Source: Bedellia somnulentella (lineage: Eukaryota; Arthropoda; Insecta; Lepidoptera; Bedelliidae). Taken from it: 64,000 nucleotides of DNA. Below the pieces are notes generated by a model that did not search any database, was not told the DNA's origin, and worked only from the letters and a program-made list of their open reading frames with translations. Positions 49,948-59,995 of the stretch are shown here, one piece after another (positions within the stretch are counted from its first letter, which is position 1; the number at the start of each line of letters is the position of its first letter). The DNA lies in the NCBI GenBank assembly GCA_963576735.1, contig OY755198.1:5456001-5520000 (forward strand). Direction: 5' to 3'. A program made the translations under genes and the position numbers.

Positions 49948-50371
49948 TAGCGACACTTTATGTGTGTCTGGGGGGATGTTTGACCCCTCCAATTGGTCTG
50001 GCTGCTGACCAGGGGTGTTCAAATAGTTCCCCAAGTATCATACATAAAAATTAAGAGTGAGATTGTAAGTAAGAATATGTTATTTTTTTTAAGCTTTAAA
50101 GCGTCTGGTAAGGGTAAGCGGCGATGGAAAGTGTCTGGCAATAATGATTATTAATTTTTAACAACAATATCTAAAACATATGTAAAAATCAGCACTGAGA
50201 ATTTAAGAAAAATCAGCACTGTATTTATCTACCTTTAGCACCTGGTACCTATGAATTGGACGTCGACCCAAGGTAGCAGGTATGCACACACTCAAAGTAC
50301 GTAATAACACTACTTTATCCCATTTTTATTTCTTATGAGAAAATAAGTAACGTCTGGGGGCACCGGGATCT
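49948..50371 (-). repeat. Right long terminal inverted repeat of element X copy A
   Basis: TAGCGACACTTTATGTGTGTC to GGGGGCACCGGGATCT, the mirror of 48014-48439. Confidence 0.8.
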
Positions 50372-50408
50372 TACTCTAAAAGTTGAGTAGTGTGGGCTTT
50401 AATAAAAT

Positions 50409-50595
50409 AACAGAAACTCATTTCTTCCCACGGGTTTCGTAAGAGGCGACTAAGGGTATTAGGGCTATTAAGTAATGGTTGGAGACTTGTTAAAACACAG
50501 CATATATTTTTCATTCCTTTTTCTAATCTACTTTCAAAAATTGCTAAAGAATTATTATATAATCAAGGTACCTCTTTTGGGTTTTATAGTCGTGA
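50409..50595 (+). repeat. Decayed SINE-A in unit A
   Basis: CATTTCTTCCCACGGG, CGTAAGAGGCGACTAAGGG and TTTTATAGTCGTGAC; the same relic is at 58994 in unit B, so it predates the duplication. Confidence 0.65.
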
Positions 50596-50635
50596 CAGAT
50601 GATGTAGGTACTAAAAATACACATCTTCACTTGTA

Positions 50636-50765
50636 ATACCAATCAATGGCACAGTTTTTCCTCACAACCCATATGTATATGTCCCTGCCAGGGGCCAATC
50701 CTGTAAAGAGTGATAGGCCATAGTCCACTATGCTGGCCTAATGTGGGTTATTGCATATATATATG
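50636..50765 (-). repeat. Dispersed repeat fragment (CACTATGCTGGCCTAATG type)
   Basis: GATAGGCCATAGTCCACTATGCTGGCC and AATGTGGGTT form a motif widely seen in moth SINE-like repeats. It is repeated at 59210-59340 in unit B. Confidence 0.4.
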
Positions 50766-50792
50766 TGGGTATTCAGGATAGGGTAGTGTCGT

Positions 50793-50878
50793 TATCCTAT
50801 CAACTTCCAAATGTGGCTGAGGAGTTTCTAGCTCTGGCTACCCCTTTTTGGGATTTATGGCCGTGAGTATATGTTTGT
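50793..50878 (+). repeat. SINE-A 3' fragment in unit A
   Basis: TATCAACTTCCAAATGTGGC to GGCCGTGAGTATATG. The B counterpart (59374-59453) has lost a few bases (ATTTATGGTGAG). Confidence 0.6.
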
Positions 50879-51020
50879 AGTAGTGACATTGAGGAAGGGT
50901 GTGGAGGTCCAATGTCCCATCTCTAGATAATAACCTAACCCTATCATATGTATTGAAAGAAAGAAAGATAATACGTTTATTCACCATTGTAGGCACAAAC
51001 AAAACAATTATTTTACAAAA

Positions 51021-51258
51021 GTGCCGACATAGAATGTCGCTACCTCTTTCTCCCCACGGGTGTCGTAAGAGGCGACTAAGGGTATTGGGGCTTTTTATTG
51101 GATTTTTAGGCGATGCGGTTGGAGACCCATCACCAAAAACCTTTATTTTTACAATCTTTTCCCCACTCAACTTCCAAAAGTGGCTGAGGAATTTATAATT
51201 CCTTAGCTCTGGCTACCCCTTCTAGGGAAATATAGCCGTGAGCATTACGTATGTATGT
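51021..51258 (+). mobile_element. SINE-A private to unit A, with empty site in unit B
   Basis: Flanked by ATTTTACAAAA (51010-51020, 51259-51269). Unit B has a single ATTTTACAAAA followed directly by ACAATAAATTC (about 59589). The insertion is therefore younger than the duplication. The copy is 5'-truncated by a few bases (starts GTGCCGACATAG). Confidence 0.9.
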
Positions 51259-51406
51259 ATTTTACAAAAACAATAAATTCAACACAAAAAATACGATAAA
51301 AATACAAAAACACATGTACAACATTATAACTCCACTGTATAAGATACAGAGTATCAGTACTTCTTGCGCCACTGCAACAGCGAATCGGTACTGTCTCGAC
51401 TTTAAA

Positions 51407-51945
51407 AAAAAAAAAGAAAAGATATCATTTATTCATTGCCTCAGGGAACAATAAGACATTACATTTTTTACAAAAACACACACAATTTTATAAAAGAACA
51501 AAACAAATATATATATATATATATATATGTTTTATTAATATATATATATATATATATATTTGTTTTATTATATATATATATATTAATAAAACATTTAGGG
51601 ACATACATAATAAAAGTCCCCTCAAAGGCAAAGAAAAGGTTGCTGACTCAGCATTTATTAAAGGCATAACCTTTAAAACTGATTTTCAGTCAGAACCGAT
51701 TGTGTCACGTCACGGACCCGAGCAAAAAATATATCTATAAATCATAAATATCATAATACTACTAAAACTATAAATAATACTTCAATGAATAAATTCACAT
51801 AGTATAACCTTAAGATATATTATTACAAAATATAAATATATAAAACTAACGATTAGAGATAATACTTAGACGTACGATAAAACGATAAACTAAATTAGAC
51901 TATTTTTTTACTCTACATAAAATTTAATCATAAATACTTTATTGG
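51407..51945. repeat. AT-rich segment with (TA)n runs, absent from unit B
   Basis: An A-run and AAAGAAAAGATATC start, (TA)n at 51508-51583 with a palindromic TTTTATTAATATATATA arrangement, and no ORF. It lies between GTCTCGACTTT and TTGGTACTTTCGAC, which are adjacent in unit B (59865-59885). It could be an insertion here or a deletion there. Confidence 0.6.
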
Positions 51946-52104
51946 TACTTTCGACTCACAGTACTGATTTTCAGTCAGCACCATTATAGAGTGCTATGCT
52001 AAGAAGCAATTATTCTTGTTCATCATATAAATGTTGCTTTCAGCGGCATTCAAAGCTAGTCATATATCATGACCATTGTATGTTGAAACCGTTATAGTAT
52101 GAAT

Positions 52105-52273
52105 TACCCTTACCAGACGCTTTAAAGCTTAAAAAAAATAACATATTCTTACTTACAATCTCACTCTTAATTTTTATGTATGATACTTGGGGAACTATTT
52201 GAACACCCCTGGTCAGCAGCCAGACCAATTGGAGGGGGTCAAACATCCCCCCAGACACACATAAAGTGTCGCT
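52105..52273 (+). repeat. Partial left inverted repeat of element X copy B
   Basis: Only the inner 169 bp remains (from ACCCTTACCAGACGC to GTGTCGCTA). The outer 256 bp lies outside the duplication breakpoint. Confidence 0.75.
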
Positions 52274-53061
52274 AAAATTCTGCTCTGTTCGATATAATCA
52301 AGAGAGATTAAAGATTCGTTACATACAAAATGGAATCGAACCTGAAGATTACAAGGTATTTCAAAGTGATCTGGGTTGAGAAAGTTTTATAAATAATAAA
52401 TATAAGTTTCTTTAACCAATGTTTTACATCTTATCATCGAGTTAAATTGAATACTACTATTTAAAAAAATAATGTTTATTAAATCTTTAAATCATACAAA
52501 GCTATACATGTCTTTCTTCTTTCGGATTATTTGTAGTTTGAACATTCAGCGTGATCTTTACTGTCATCATCGTCTAAGTTTGATAAGTCATTATCAACCC
52601 AATGTTGGCATTGACTATCTTCATTATCATCCATATTACTTTCATTTTCTGTAACAAAAATAACATAATTAAAAATTAAATAGTTATACGCTTATATCAA
52701 TTATTCAAATTTAAAGTGTAATACCTGATTCTCCTTGAATCGATTCACTGACAAAGCTCGGCAATTGGTCCCCATCGCACCAGTTAAAATGATATTTATT
52801 ATCTTTCAACGTCCACCCATTATTGTCAGGACTAAAAATACTAATTTTCTTCATATGAGCATTTTTCCAGAGACTAGTGATAAAATTTGATACATCTATT
52901 GGCCTGCGACTAGAACGCACGTGCCATTTTAGCTCTCGTTAACTATTGAGATTAATATTTTATATATTACTTTTTTAAATGTCTGCATCACCTAAATACT
53001 AATCGCATAGACTATTGTAGTGTTAATATGTTGTATTGGTGTATCTAACTAAGAGATTATT

Positions 53062-54321
53062 ATGGAGGGAAGTCCATTTAATCGGAGCGGACTGACACGG
53101 CGCAGTCCTCCTCCGCAGTGCACTGAAGACAATATGGACCAAGCACCATCGGCTTCTTCAAAACATCAGGACTCCAGCGTTGTATCAACTACTGATATCC
53201 AATATTGAATGGACACCATTGAGGCCTGCTTACAAAAAATCTGCCAAGTATCGACCGAAGGTAAGCTGAACTCAGACCAAAAGCTCTGTATTAGTAACTT
53301 ATGTAGGAAAATCGGGAATGGTACTGGTCAAATGGCAGTTCATTACCAATCGGCTAAACAACATCTTCTTCTCGCCCAATCTAAAATTCAGAACTTATAT
53401 CAGAAAATTGATGTCTTAGAACAAAAACAAGGTGACCTTGAAACAATCCAAGACCTCAAACAATCTTTACGCAATTCTTTGGAGTCCCAAACTAAGACGA
53501 ACACTTCTTTTGCCGATATGGTTAAAAAGGGACCAAACGATTTTGTAAGACCCCAAAATCTAGCCTCCATAACAATATTTCCCAAGGACAAACAAAAATC
53601 TAGTGATGAGACCAAGTCCCTAGTACAAAAAATTATATGCCCCGAGGAGATGAAATTGCAAGTACGAGGACTCAGAAAAACTAAAAATGGAGGAGTAATC
53701 ATCAGCACCGAGTCCCAGCAGGATATTGAAAAGATCAAATCGTCAAATAAACTCAGCTCAAACGATCTCACTTTAGAAGAAAGTAACCAGCGCCGCCCTA
53801 GAATAGTTGTAGTTGGAGTGCCAACAAATTTATCGGAGAAAGAAGTGTTTCAGTGCTTATATGAACAAAATTTGGCTGATAAGTATCCAGACTCAACATT
53901 CGACAAATTTCTTAGCTCCATAAAACTTAGCCATAAAGGGGGTAAAAAACAGGGTAAATATTGCCACTACATAATTGAGGTCCCCGCAGGAATTCGCAAA
54001 TGTCTCATGAATCAGAAGCGAATTTTCATTAACTGGACATCCTGTAAAATAAGAGACTTCACCCTTGTGACCCGTTGTTTTAAATGTCAGCAATATGGAC
54101 ACTCAGCTAAGTTTTGTCGTGAGGCTGATCAGGTCTGTGGCCATTGTGGGGAGACTGGCCACTCTATCAAAGAGTGTATTAAAAAATCTCAGGAACCAAC
54201 CTGTGCCACCTGCAAGCGTTTTAAAAAAACGAATAACCATCCTACAGGAGACCCTGAATGCCCAGCAAGGAAGAATGCAGAATTGAGGTATATAAATTCT
54301 ATTAACTATGAAGGCGCCTAA
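53062..54321 (+). pseudogene. LINE ORF1, nucleic-acid-binding gag-like protein, with one nonsense codon
   Basis: The likely true start is ATG 53062 (MEGSPFNRSGLTRRSPPP), a typical opening for ORF1 of insect Jockey-group LINEs. Codon 49 is TGA at 53206 (IQY-stop-MDTIEA), after which the frame is open for 370 codons. Visible features: a heptad-like region (LAQSKIQNLYQKIDVLEQK, about 85-110 counted from 53062), a middle RNA-binding-like domain (RRPRIVVVGVPTNLSEKEVFQCLYEQN), then zinc knuckles near the end: CFKCQQYGHSAKFC, CGHCGETGHSIKEC and a third cysteine cluster (CATCKRFKK..HPTGDPEC). The protein coats LINE RNA in the cytoplasm. The single TGA probably reflects decay, although reinitiation at ATG 53209 right after it could still make most of the protein. 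Confidence 0.75.
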
Positions 54322-54431
54322 GAGCGCCCGTATCTTCATATTATCTATAAGCACTTATTAATTAAGTTTCTTTTCACATTTTTTACTTCTTTTTTACATT
54401 TATTTTTAAACGTTCTTTAGTTTATTTATCA

Positions 54432-57401
54432 ATGACACATCAAATTATATATGACTTAGACAATATAAAATTTGGTGAATCTCACTCGTGTGATGTTGAA
54501 TTGTGTAGCCAATTAATTTGTAATGAGAAAGGTACTCTTAAAATCTTAACCCAAAACATTCGTAGTATTCACAAAAATTTCGATGATTTTCTAATATTAT
54601 TAACTCGATTTAATGTTCCTTTTGATATTATTATTTTGACTGAATGTTGGTTACAAAACCGAGCACATAGTTTACCCACCCTCACAGGGTACAAATTACA
54701 CAGCTCAACTAAACTACATAACCAAAATGATGGCATTATAATATATGTACGAGATACGTTAAACTTTACCATAGAAGAAATTTGTGTTAATGAAAGTAAT
54801 TGTCTAGGACTGATAAGTAAGGACTTAGTCATATCATCTTTTTACCGCTCTTCATCTTTTCGCAAACTTGATAATTTTTTACAATCCTTGAACAGTATAC
54901 TACATGCTTTCGCCTCTACAAAAAACATTGTTTTAACTGGAGACTTGAATATTGACATTATAACAGAAAACAACGATTCTTCTATCCAGGAATACTTAAA
55001 CATATGTGCTTTTCATGGAATATCACCCGCCCATACCTTTCCCACTCACAACAGCGGATCCTGTCTAGATCATGTTATGATAAAAACGAATTACCTGACA
55101 CATACATTTGTTACTAACTCGACTATTACCGATCATCGCGCCGTGGTATTGACATTGAATTTAAAGCTGACTCATAAAAAATGCCGCCGCAGCTATTCTA
55201 GTGTTAACATGCAAAACGTAAGACGTGATTTAATTCAAATGGATTTCAGCACGGTTTGTAATAATACTGACGTAAACTTTTCTATGAATTACGTGACTAA
55301 CTGTGTTCAAAATGCAATTGCGAAAAATACAAGCACGTTTCGTCAAAGCAGGAAGTACCAAATAATAAAACCTTGGATAACTCCTGGCTTAATCAGATGC
55401 ATAAAACATAGAGATAAGTTGCACAAAAGGTGTATGCTTGAGCCTACTAACAATACTATTATTCTTATTTACAAACGATATCGCAATTTTTGCAATAAAA
55501 TTTTGAAAAATGTAAAATGTGAGTACGAGAAAAAAGAACTTCAATCTGCGGGAAGTAACAACAAATTAATTTGGAATTTCATTAAACAAAAGACTTGCAC
55601 GACAAAACATAATGATATCCCTAACGAACTATTCAATCTAAGGTCAACTCCCACACAGTCAGCGGAATTCATAAATAACTTTTTCATAAACATTGGTAAG
55701 AATTTATCTGAACAGGCAAATTTTGAAAAATACTATCAAGCTAATTCTAAACACCCTTCAAGGCTTAAATCGTTTGTTATGATCGATACAGACGTCTCTG
55801 AAGTAGAGGGTATCATAAATAACTTAAAAAGTAATAGTGCCCCCGGATGGGATAACATCTCATGTAAAGTTTTGAAATTTTGTAAGGATATACTAGCCCC
55901 TCCGTTAACTCTCATATTTCAAAATTGTTTGTCTCAAGGTATATTCCCCGAGTCATTAAAAAAAGCTGTGGTTATTCCGATTTATAAATCGGGGGATAAA
56001 AACCAACCAAATAACTACAGACCGATTTCTCTTCTTCCCACTTTCTCTAAAATTTTGGAAAAAATAATGAACAGTAGGTTAATAAAATATTTAGATGAAA
56101 TATCCTTTCTCTCAAGTTGTCAGTTTGGTTTCCGTAAAAAGTTATCTACTGATGACGCAGTCCATTGCCTAACAAATGAAATTGTGCAAAATTTGGACAA
56201 AGGTATGCATGTTATAGGGATTTTTCTCGACCTCAAAAAAGCCTTTGATACAATTTCAATTCCAATTTTATTGCAAAAATTAGAAAATATCGGCATTCGG
56301 GATACTCAGTTAAAATTATTTGAAAGTTATCTTAGTAATAGACTTCAGTGCCTAAAAATTGGAGACAATTATAGCACATTTTCAAAAAACCACCCCTATG
56401 GCGTCCCTCAGGGTAGTATCTTAGGACCCAGCCTATTTTTGATTTATATTAATGAGCTATGTAATCTCCAACTTAATAACGGCACCATAGTTTCATATGC
56501 AGATGACACAGCCTTACTTTTTTCTGCAAAAACAATAGACGAAGCTTATAAATTCGCTCAATCTGGCTTTAGTATTGTGAATGACTGGCTTTTTAATAAT
56601 TTTCTGTCCTTGAACACTGATAAAACTATGTATATGATTTTCGCAAGGAACACTTCTACACCATTACTCGCTAACACCCCGCTTTATGCACATCACCGCA
56701 CTTGCACTGAGAGCGCACCATGCCTATGCTCAACTATCTCCAAAGCAATGAACATCAAATATCTTGGAATTACTCTCGACGTTACTTTAACTTTTAAGGT
56801 CCATATTAATGCACTGTGTAATAGAATTAGAAAACTTATAGTAATATTTAAAAAGTTGAGACACATATGTGACTACGCTTTAACAAAGCAAATCTATCAA
56901 GCGCTTGGTCAATCCTTACTGACTTATTGCATAAAATCTTGGGGAGGTGCTGGCATAACCACTATGTTAAAACTGGAACGAGCTCAAAGAGCGCTACTTA
57001 AAGTAGCTACTGCGCGCCCTTTCTATTTCCCTACTACCGAACTATATAAACAATGCAAAGTGCTAACTGTGCGTCAGCTCTTTATTCTATTCACTGTTCT
57101 AAAACAGCATGCTAGCTTATACTTCAACACTGATACACTAAACAGGAGGCGAAAGGATATAGTATGTTTGAATATCTATAGTGCAAAATTTTCCATTACA
57201 AATAGATTCTTTATATTTTTAGGACCATACTTATATAATAAAATTAATAGATTACTAGTATTATATAACTTAAACAACTTTGAATGCAAGAAAAAACTTC
57301 AATCGTGGCTATTAAATCTTACATACACGGAATCAGAGGAATTGCTTAATATAAGATGTTTTTATTTATATATTTTTTATCATAGTAATACAATTAGTTA
57401 G
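54432..57401 (+). CDS. LINE ORF2: endonuclease and reverse transcriptase, intact
   Basis: 989 codons from ATG 54432, 110 bp after ORF1. Residues about 35-240 are an apurinic-type endonuclease: TQNIRS (N42), ILTECWL (E71), FYRSSS, TGDLNIDI, and ITDHRAVV (catalytic D-H). Reverse transcriptase about 460-760: GWDNISCKVLKF, NYRPISLLPTFSKILEKIM, CQFGFRKKLSTDDAV, IFLDLKKAFDTI, GVPQGSILGPSLF and SYADDTALLF (YADD at 689-692). A carboxy-terminal region follows with the cysteine-rich HHRTCTESAPCLCSTIS and WGGAG motifs. There is no RNase H. The protein nicks target DNA and primes reverse transcription there. All catalytic residues I can place are present, so this ORF may still be functional; ORF1 is not intact. 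The clade (CR1, L2, Daphne or Jockey) is not settled. Confidence 0.85.
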   Translation: MTHQIIYDLDNIKFGESHSCDVELCSQLICNEKGTLKILTQNIRSIHKNFDDFLILLTRFNVPFDIIILTECWLQNRAHSLPTLTGYKLHSSTKLHNQNDGIIIYVRDTLNFTIEEICVNESNCLGLISKDLVISSFYRSSSFRKLDNFLQSLNSILHAFASTKNIVLTGDLNIDIITENNDSSIQEYLNICAFHGISPAHTFPTHNSGSCLDHVMIKTNYLTHTFVTNSTITDHRAVVLTLNLKLTHKKCRRSYSSVNMQNVRRDLIQMDFSTVCNNTDVNFSMNYVTNCVQNAIAKNTSTFRQSRKYQIIKPWITPGLIRCIKHRDKLHKRCMLEPTNNTIILIYKRYRNFCNKILKNVKCEYEKKELQSAGSNNKLIWNFIKQKTCTTKHNDIPNELFNLRSTPTQSAEFINNFFINIGKNLSEQANFEKYYQANSKHPSRLKSFVMIDTDVSEVEGIINNLKSNSAPGWDNISCKVLKFCKDILAPPLTLIFQNCLSQGIFPESLKKAVVIPIYKSGDKNQPNNYRPISLLPTFSKILEKIMNSRLIKYLDEISFLSSCQFGFRKKLSTDDAVHCLTNEIVQNLDKGMHVIGIFLDLKKAFDTISIPILLQKLENIGIRDTQLKLFESYLSNRLQCLKIGDNYSTFSKNHPYGVPQGSILGPSLFLIYINELCNLQLNNGTIVSYADDTALLFSAKTIDEAYKFAQSGFSIVNDWLFNNFLSLNTDKTMYMIFARNTSTPLLANTPLYAHHRTCTESAPCLCSTISKAMNIKYLGITLDVTLTFKVHINALCNRIRKLIVIFKKLRHICDYALTKQIYQALGQSLLTYCIKSWGGAGITTMLKLERAQRALLKVATARPFYFPTTELYKQCKVLTVRQLFILFTVLKQHASLYFNTDTLNRRRKDIVCLNIYSAKFSITNRFFIFLGPYLYNKINRLLVLYNLNNFECKKKLQSWLLNLTYTESEELLNIRCFYLYIFYHSNTIS

Positions 57402-57630
57402 ATACAATTAATTCTGATAATAATTTATACACTACCTTGCAATACCATTATATGAAAACTGATAGTTTAAGCCTTTTTTGTTTATTGTTGCCTGAAATAC
57501 AGGTAAATTACCTAGCTCAGGAACAGGAAAATGTTATATTTTGTACTCTAAATAACTTACTAGGTTAAGACGAATATTATGTACTTTTGAAAACTGAATA
57601 AATTTTTATTTATTATTATTATTTATTATT
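57402..57630 (+). terminator. LINE 3' UTR, polyadenylation signal and TTATTA tail
   Basis: GAATAAATTTTTATTTATTATTATT: an AATAAA motif at 57597-57602 lies inside the tail. The repeated TTATTA/TTTATT tail is unlike the poly(A) or TATG tails of other retroposons in the window. Confidence 0.6.
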
Positions 57631-58530
57631 AATTAGCTCGTCAAAACTGCTGTGAAAGCTCACTTTTGCATGGTGGTAAGTTACTAGCATCAAAGTTTTT
57701 CACATTTTTACGATTGATTTCTTCATTTACGTCACAAACCATATAAGTGTTGATGATGAGTTGGAGTCGGGCAGCATCTACGTCAATTATTCCGGCCACG
57801 TTGTACAGTTCACAAATAAATTTTTGTATAGTGTTGAACACATTTTGCTCCAGTTTTAAGTCACTGAATAAGTCTACATCGCCGAGTTTCATAAATGCTA
57901 TCTGGTACTCTACTTTTTTTTTCAATACATTAAATGGCCTTTGCTTGCCTTTTCTAAAAAAAGCTGGATTGTAATTACAACCAGTTATTGCGTGAAATCC
58001 TGGCAAGCAACGGCTTAATGTAGGTCCTAAATGTTTATAAATCTCAGTGATATCAATGTATCTAACTTTATTTCCAGTGCCAGTCAATATCCACACATGG
58101 GAGTCATCATTTTTAAAAAAAATGCATATTGCCCAGCATAATTACTGCAATATCGGTGTCAGAACACTGAATAACAAAATTAGCTTGATCAACAAAATTG
58201 CAGATATGGTGGATAATCTTAGTGTCAGCTTTCTCATGTTCAGGGCAACTTAAATTTTCATCAATAGAAGATACTACTGCATTATTTATGACGGAAAAAG
58301 AGTGACAATTCTTGAAATTAACAACAATGTTTTTGTTGCCAATAAATGGTACTATCTCGTCTGTAGACCAGTGGCGTATAGAGAAGTCAATGAGAGCCTC
58401 TTTGAAGGTATATTTATTTAGCGTATAGTAGCCTAGAGACGTATAGTAGCCTAAGTATAAGAAAGATATCCATAAATAGATATCTCTCTCACACTCAAAC
58501 GTACAAATAATGACCTCGCGCTTATACACA

Positions 58531-58954
58531 TAGCGACACTTTATGTGTGTCTGGGGGGATGTTTGACCCCTCCAATTGGTCTGGCTGCTGACCAGGGGTG
58601 TTCAAATAGTTCCCCAAGTATCATACATAAAAATTAAGAGTGAGATTGTAAGTAAGAATATGTTATTTTTTTTAAGCTTTAAAGCGTCTGGTAAGGGTAA
58701 GCGCCGATGGAAAGTGTATGGCAATAATGATTATTAATTTTTAACAACAATATCTAAAACATATGTAAAAATCAGCACTGAGAATTTAAGAAAAATCAGC
58801 ACTGTATTTATCTACCTTTAGCACCTGGTACCTATGAATTGGACGTCGACCCAAGGTAGCAGGTATGCACACACTCAAAGTACGTAATAACACTACTTTA
58901 TCCCATTTTTATTTCTTATGAGAAAATAAGTAACGTCTGGGGGCACCGGGATCT
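58531..58954 (-). repeat. Right inverted repeat of element X copy B
   Basis: As in copy A, with a few differences (AAGCGCCGATGG, AGTGTATGGC). Confidence 0.8.
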
Positions 58955-58993
58955 TACTCTAAAAGTTGAGTAGTGTGGGCTTTAATAAAATAA

Positions 58994-59178
58994 CAGAAAC
59001 TCATTTCTTCCCACGGGTTTCGTAAGAGGCGACTAAGGGTATTAGGGCTATTAAGTAATGGTTGGAGACTTGTTAAAACACAGCATATATTTTTCATTCC
59101 TTTTTCTAATCTACTTTCAAAAATTGCTAAAGAATTATTATATAATCAAGGTACCTCTTTTGGGTTTTATAGTCGTGA
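58994..59178 (+). repeat. Decayed SINE-A in unit B
   Basis: Orthologous to 50409-50595 within the duplication. Confidence 0.65.
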
Positions 59179-59658
59179 CAGATGATGTAGGTACTAAAAA
59201 TACACATCTTCACTTGTAATACCAATCAATGGCACAGTTTTTCCTCACAACCCATATGTATATGTCCCTGCCAGGGGCCAATCCTGTAAAGAGTGATAGG
59301 CCATAGTCCACTATGCTGGCCTAATGTGGGTTATTGCATATATATATGTGGGTATTCAGGATAGGGTAGTGTCGTTATCCTATCAACTTCCAAATGTGGC
59401 TGAAGAGTTCCTAGCTCTGGCTACCCCTTTTTGGGATTTATGGTGAGTATATGTTTGTAGTAGTGACATTGAGGAAGGGTGTGGAGGTCCAATGTCCCAT
59501 CTCTAGCTAATAACCTAACCCTATCATATGTATTGAAAGAAAGAAAGAAAATACGTTTATTCACCATCGTAGGCACAAACAAAACAATTATTTTACAAAA
59601 ACAATAAATTCAACACAAAAAATACGATAAAAATACAAAAACACATGTACAGTACTAT

Positions 59659-59796
59659 CGCCCGATTTCTGAATTGAGTATTCAAGTTGAGAACGGCTTA
59701 AGTATCGTTTTGTCTCATTCAGTTGTTAATATTTCAATGCGACAGAACGATACTTAAGTTGTTTTCAGCTGGAATACTCAATTCAGAAATCGGGCG
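59659..59796. mobile_element. 138-bp palindromic MITE, private to unit B
   Basis: CGCCCGATTTCTGAATTGAG is mirrored by CTCAATTCAGAAATCGGGCG and flanked by TAT. Unit A has GTACAACATTATAACTCC without it (about 51313). It shares ends and inner arms with the 11009 copy. Confidence 0.8.
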
Positions 59797-59995
59797 TATA
59801 ACTCCACTGTATAAGATACAGAGTATCAGTTCTTCTTGCGCCACTGCAACAGCGAATCGATACTGTCTCGACTTTGGTACTTTCGACTCACAGTACTGAT
59901 TTTCAGCCAGCACCATTATAGAGTCCTAAGAAGCAATCATTCTTGTTCATCATATAAATGTTGCTTTCAGCGGCATTCCAAGCTAGTCATATATC

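Larger units (their letters stand above)
48014..50371 (-). mobile_element. Element X copy A: DNA element with inverted repeats of about 425 bp
   Basis: The left repeat (48014-48439) starts AGATCCCGGTGCCCCCAGAC and is mirrored by the right repeat (49948-50371) ending GTCTGGGGGCACCGGGATCT. Identity by eye is high over the full length. Between them is one minus-strand gene with an intron. The superfamily is not recognised and no clear target duplication was found. The unit from 48269 onward is tandemly duplicated at 52105. Confidence 0.75.
48269..52104. repeat. Tandem segmental duplication, unit A (3.8 kb)
   Basis: The unit runs from TACCCTTACCAGACGC inside the left repeat of element X to GTTATAGTATGAAT at 52104. 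The same start and end sequences bound unit B (52105-60674). Unit A has a SINE-A (51021) and about 540 bp of AT-rich sequence (51407-51945) that B lacks. Confidence 0.8.
52888..57630 (+). mobile_element. Two-ORF LINE (Jockey/CR1/L2 group), nearly full length, inserted in element X
   Basis: The filled site reads GTGATAAAATT-element-AATTAGCTCG. The empty site in unit A reads GTGATACAATTAGCTCG (about 49042-49058), giving a short AATT duplication. The element has a 170-bp 5' UTR, ORF1 with zinc knuckles, a 110-bp spacer, ORF2 with endonuclease and RT, a 200-bp 3' UTR, and a tail of TTATTA-type units rather than poly(A). Confidence 0.85.
52527..58529 (-). pseudogene. Element X gene, copy B: split by a LINE
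   Basis: Same gene as copy A on the minus strand. Pieces: 58529-57641, then the LINE, then 52883-52725, intron 52649-52724, and final exon 52648-52527. The GTGNKVRYIDI and LPGFHAITGCN motifs and PAFFRKGK lie in one frame here, because the A-run that is short in copy A has seven bases. The T/A homopolymer after IMLGNMHFF has a different length (T8A5) from copy A (T7A6), and each breaks the frame in its own way. The in-frame TGA (SQQF then stop, 57641) is common to both copies, so the gene was already inactive before duplication. The LINE adds a further block. Function of the intact family is unknown; see copy A. Confidence 0.55.

Noticed and set aside
48014..50371. LTR retrotransposon interpretation of the 425-bp repeats
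   Set aside because: The repeats are inverted, not direct, and no gag, protease, RT or integrase lies between them.
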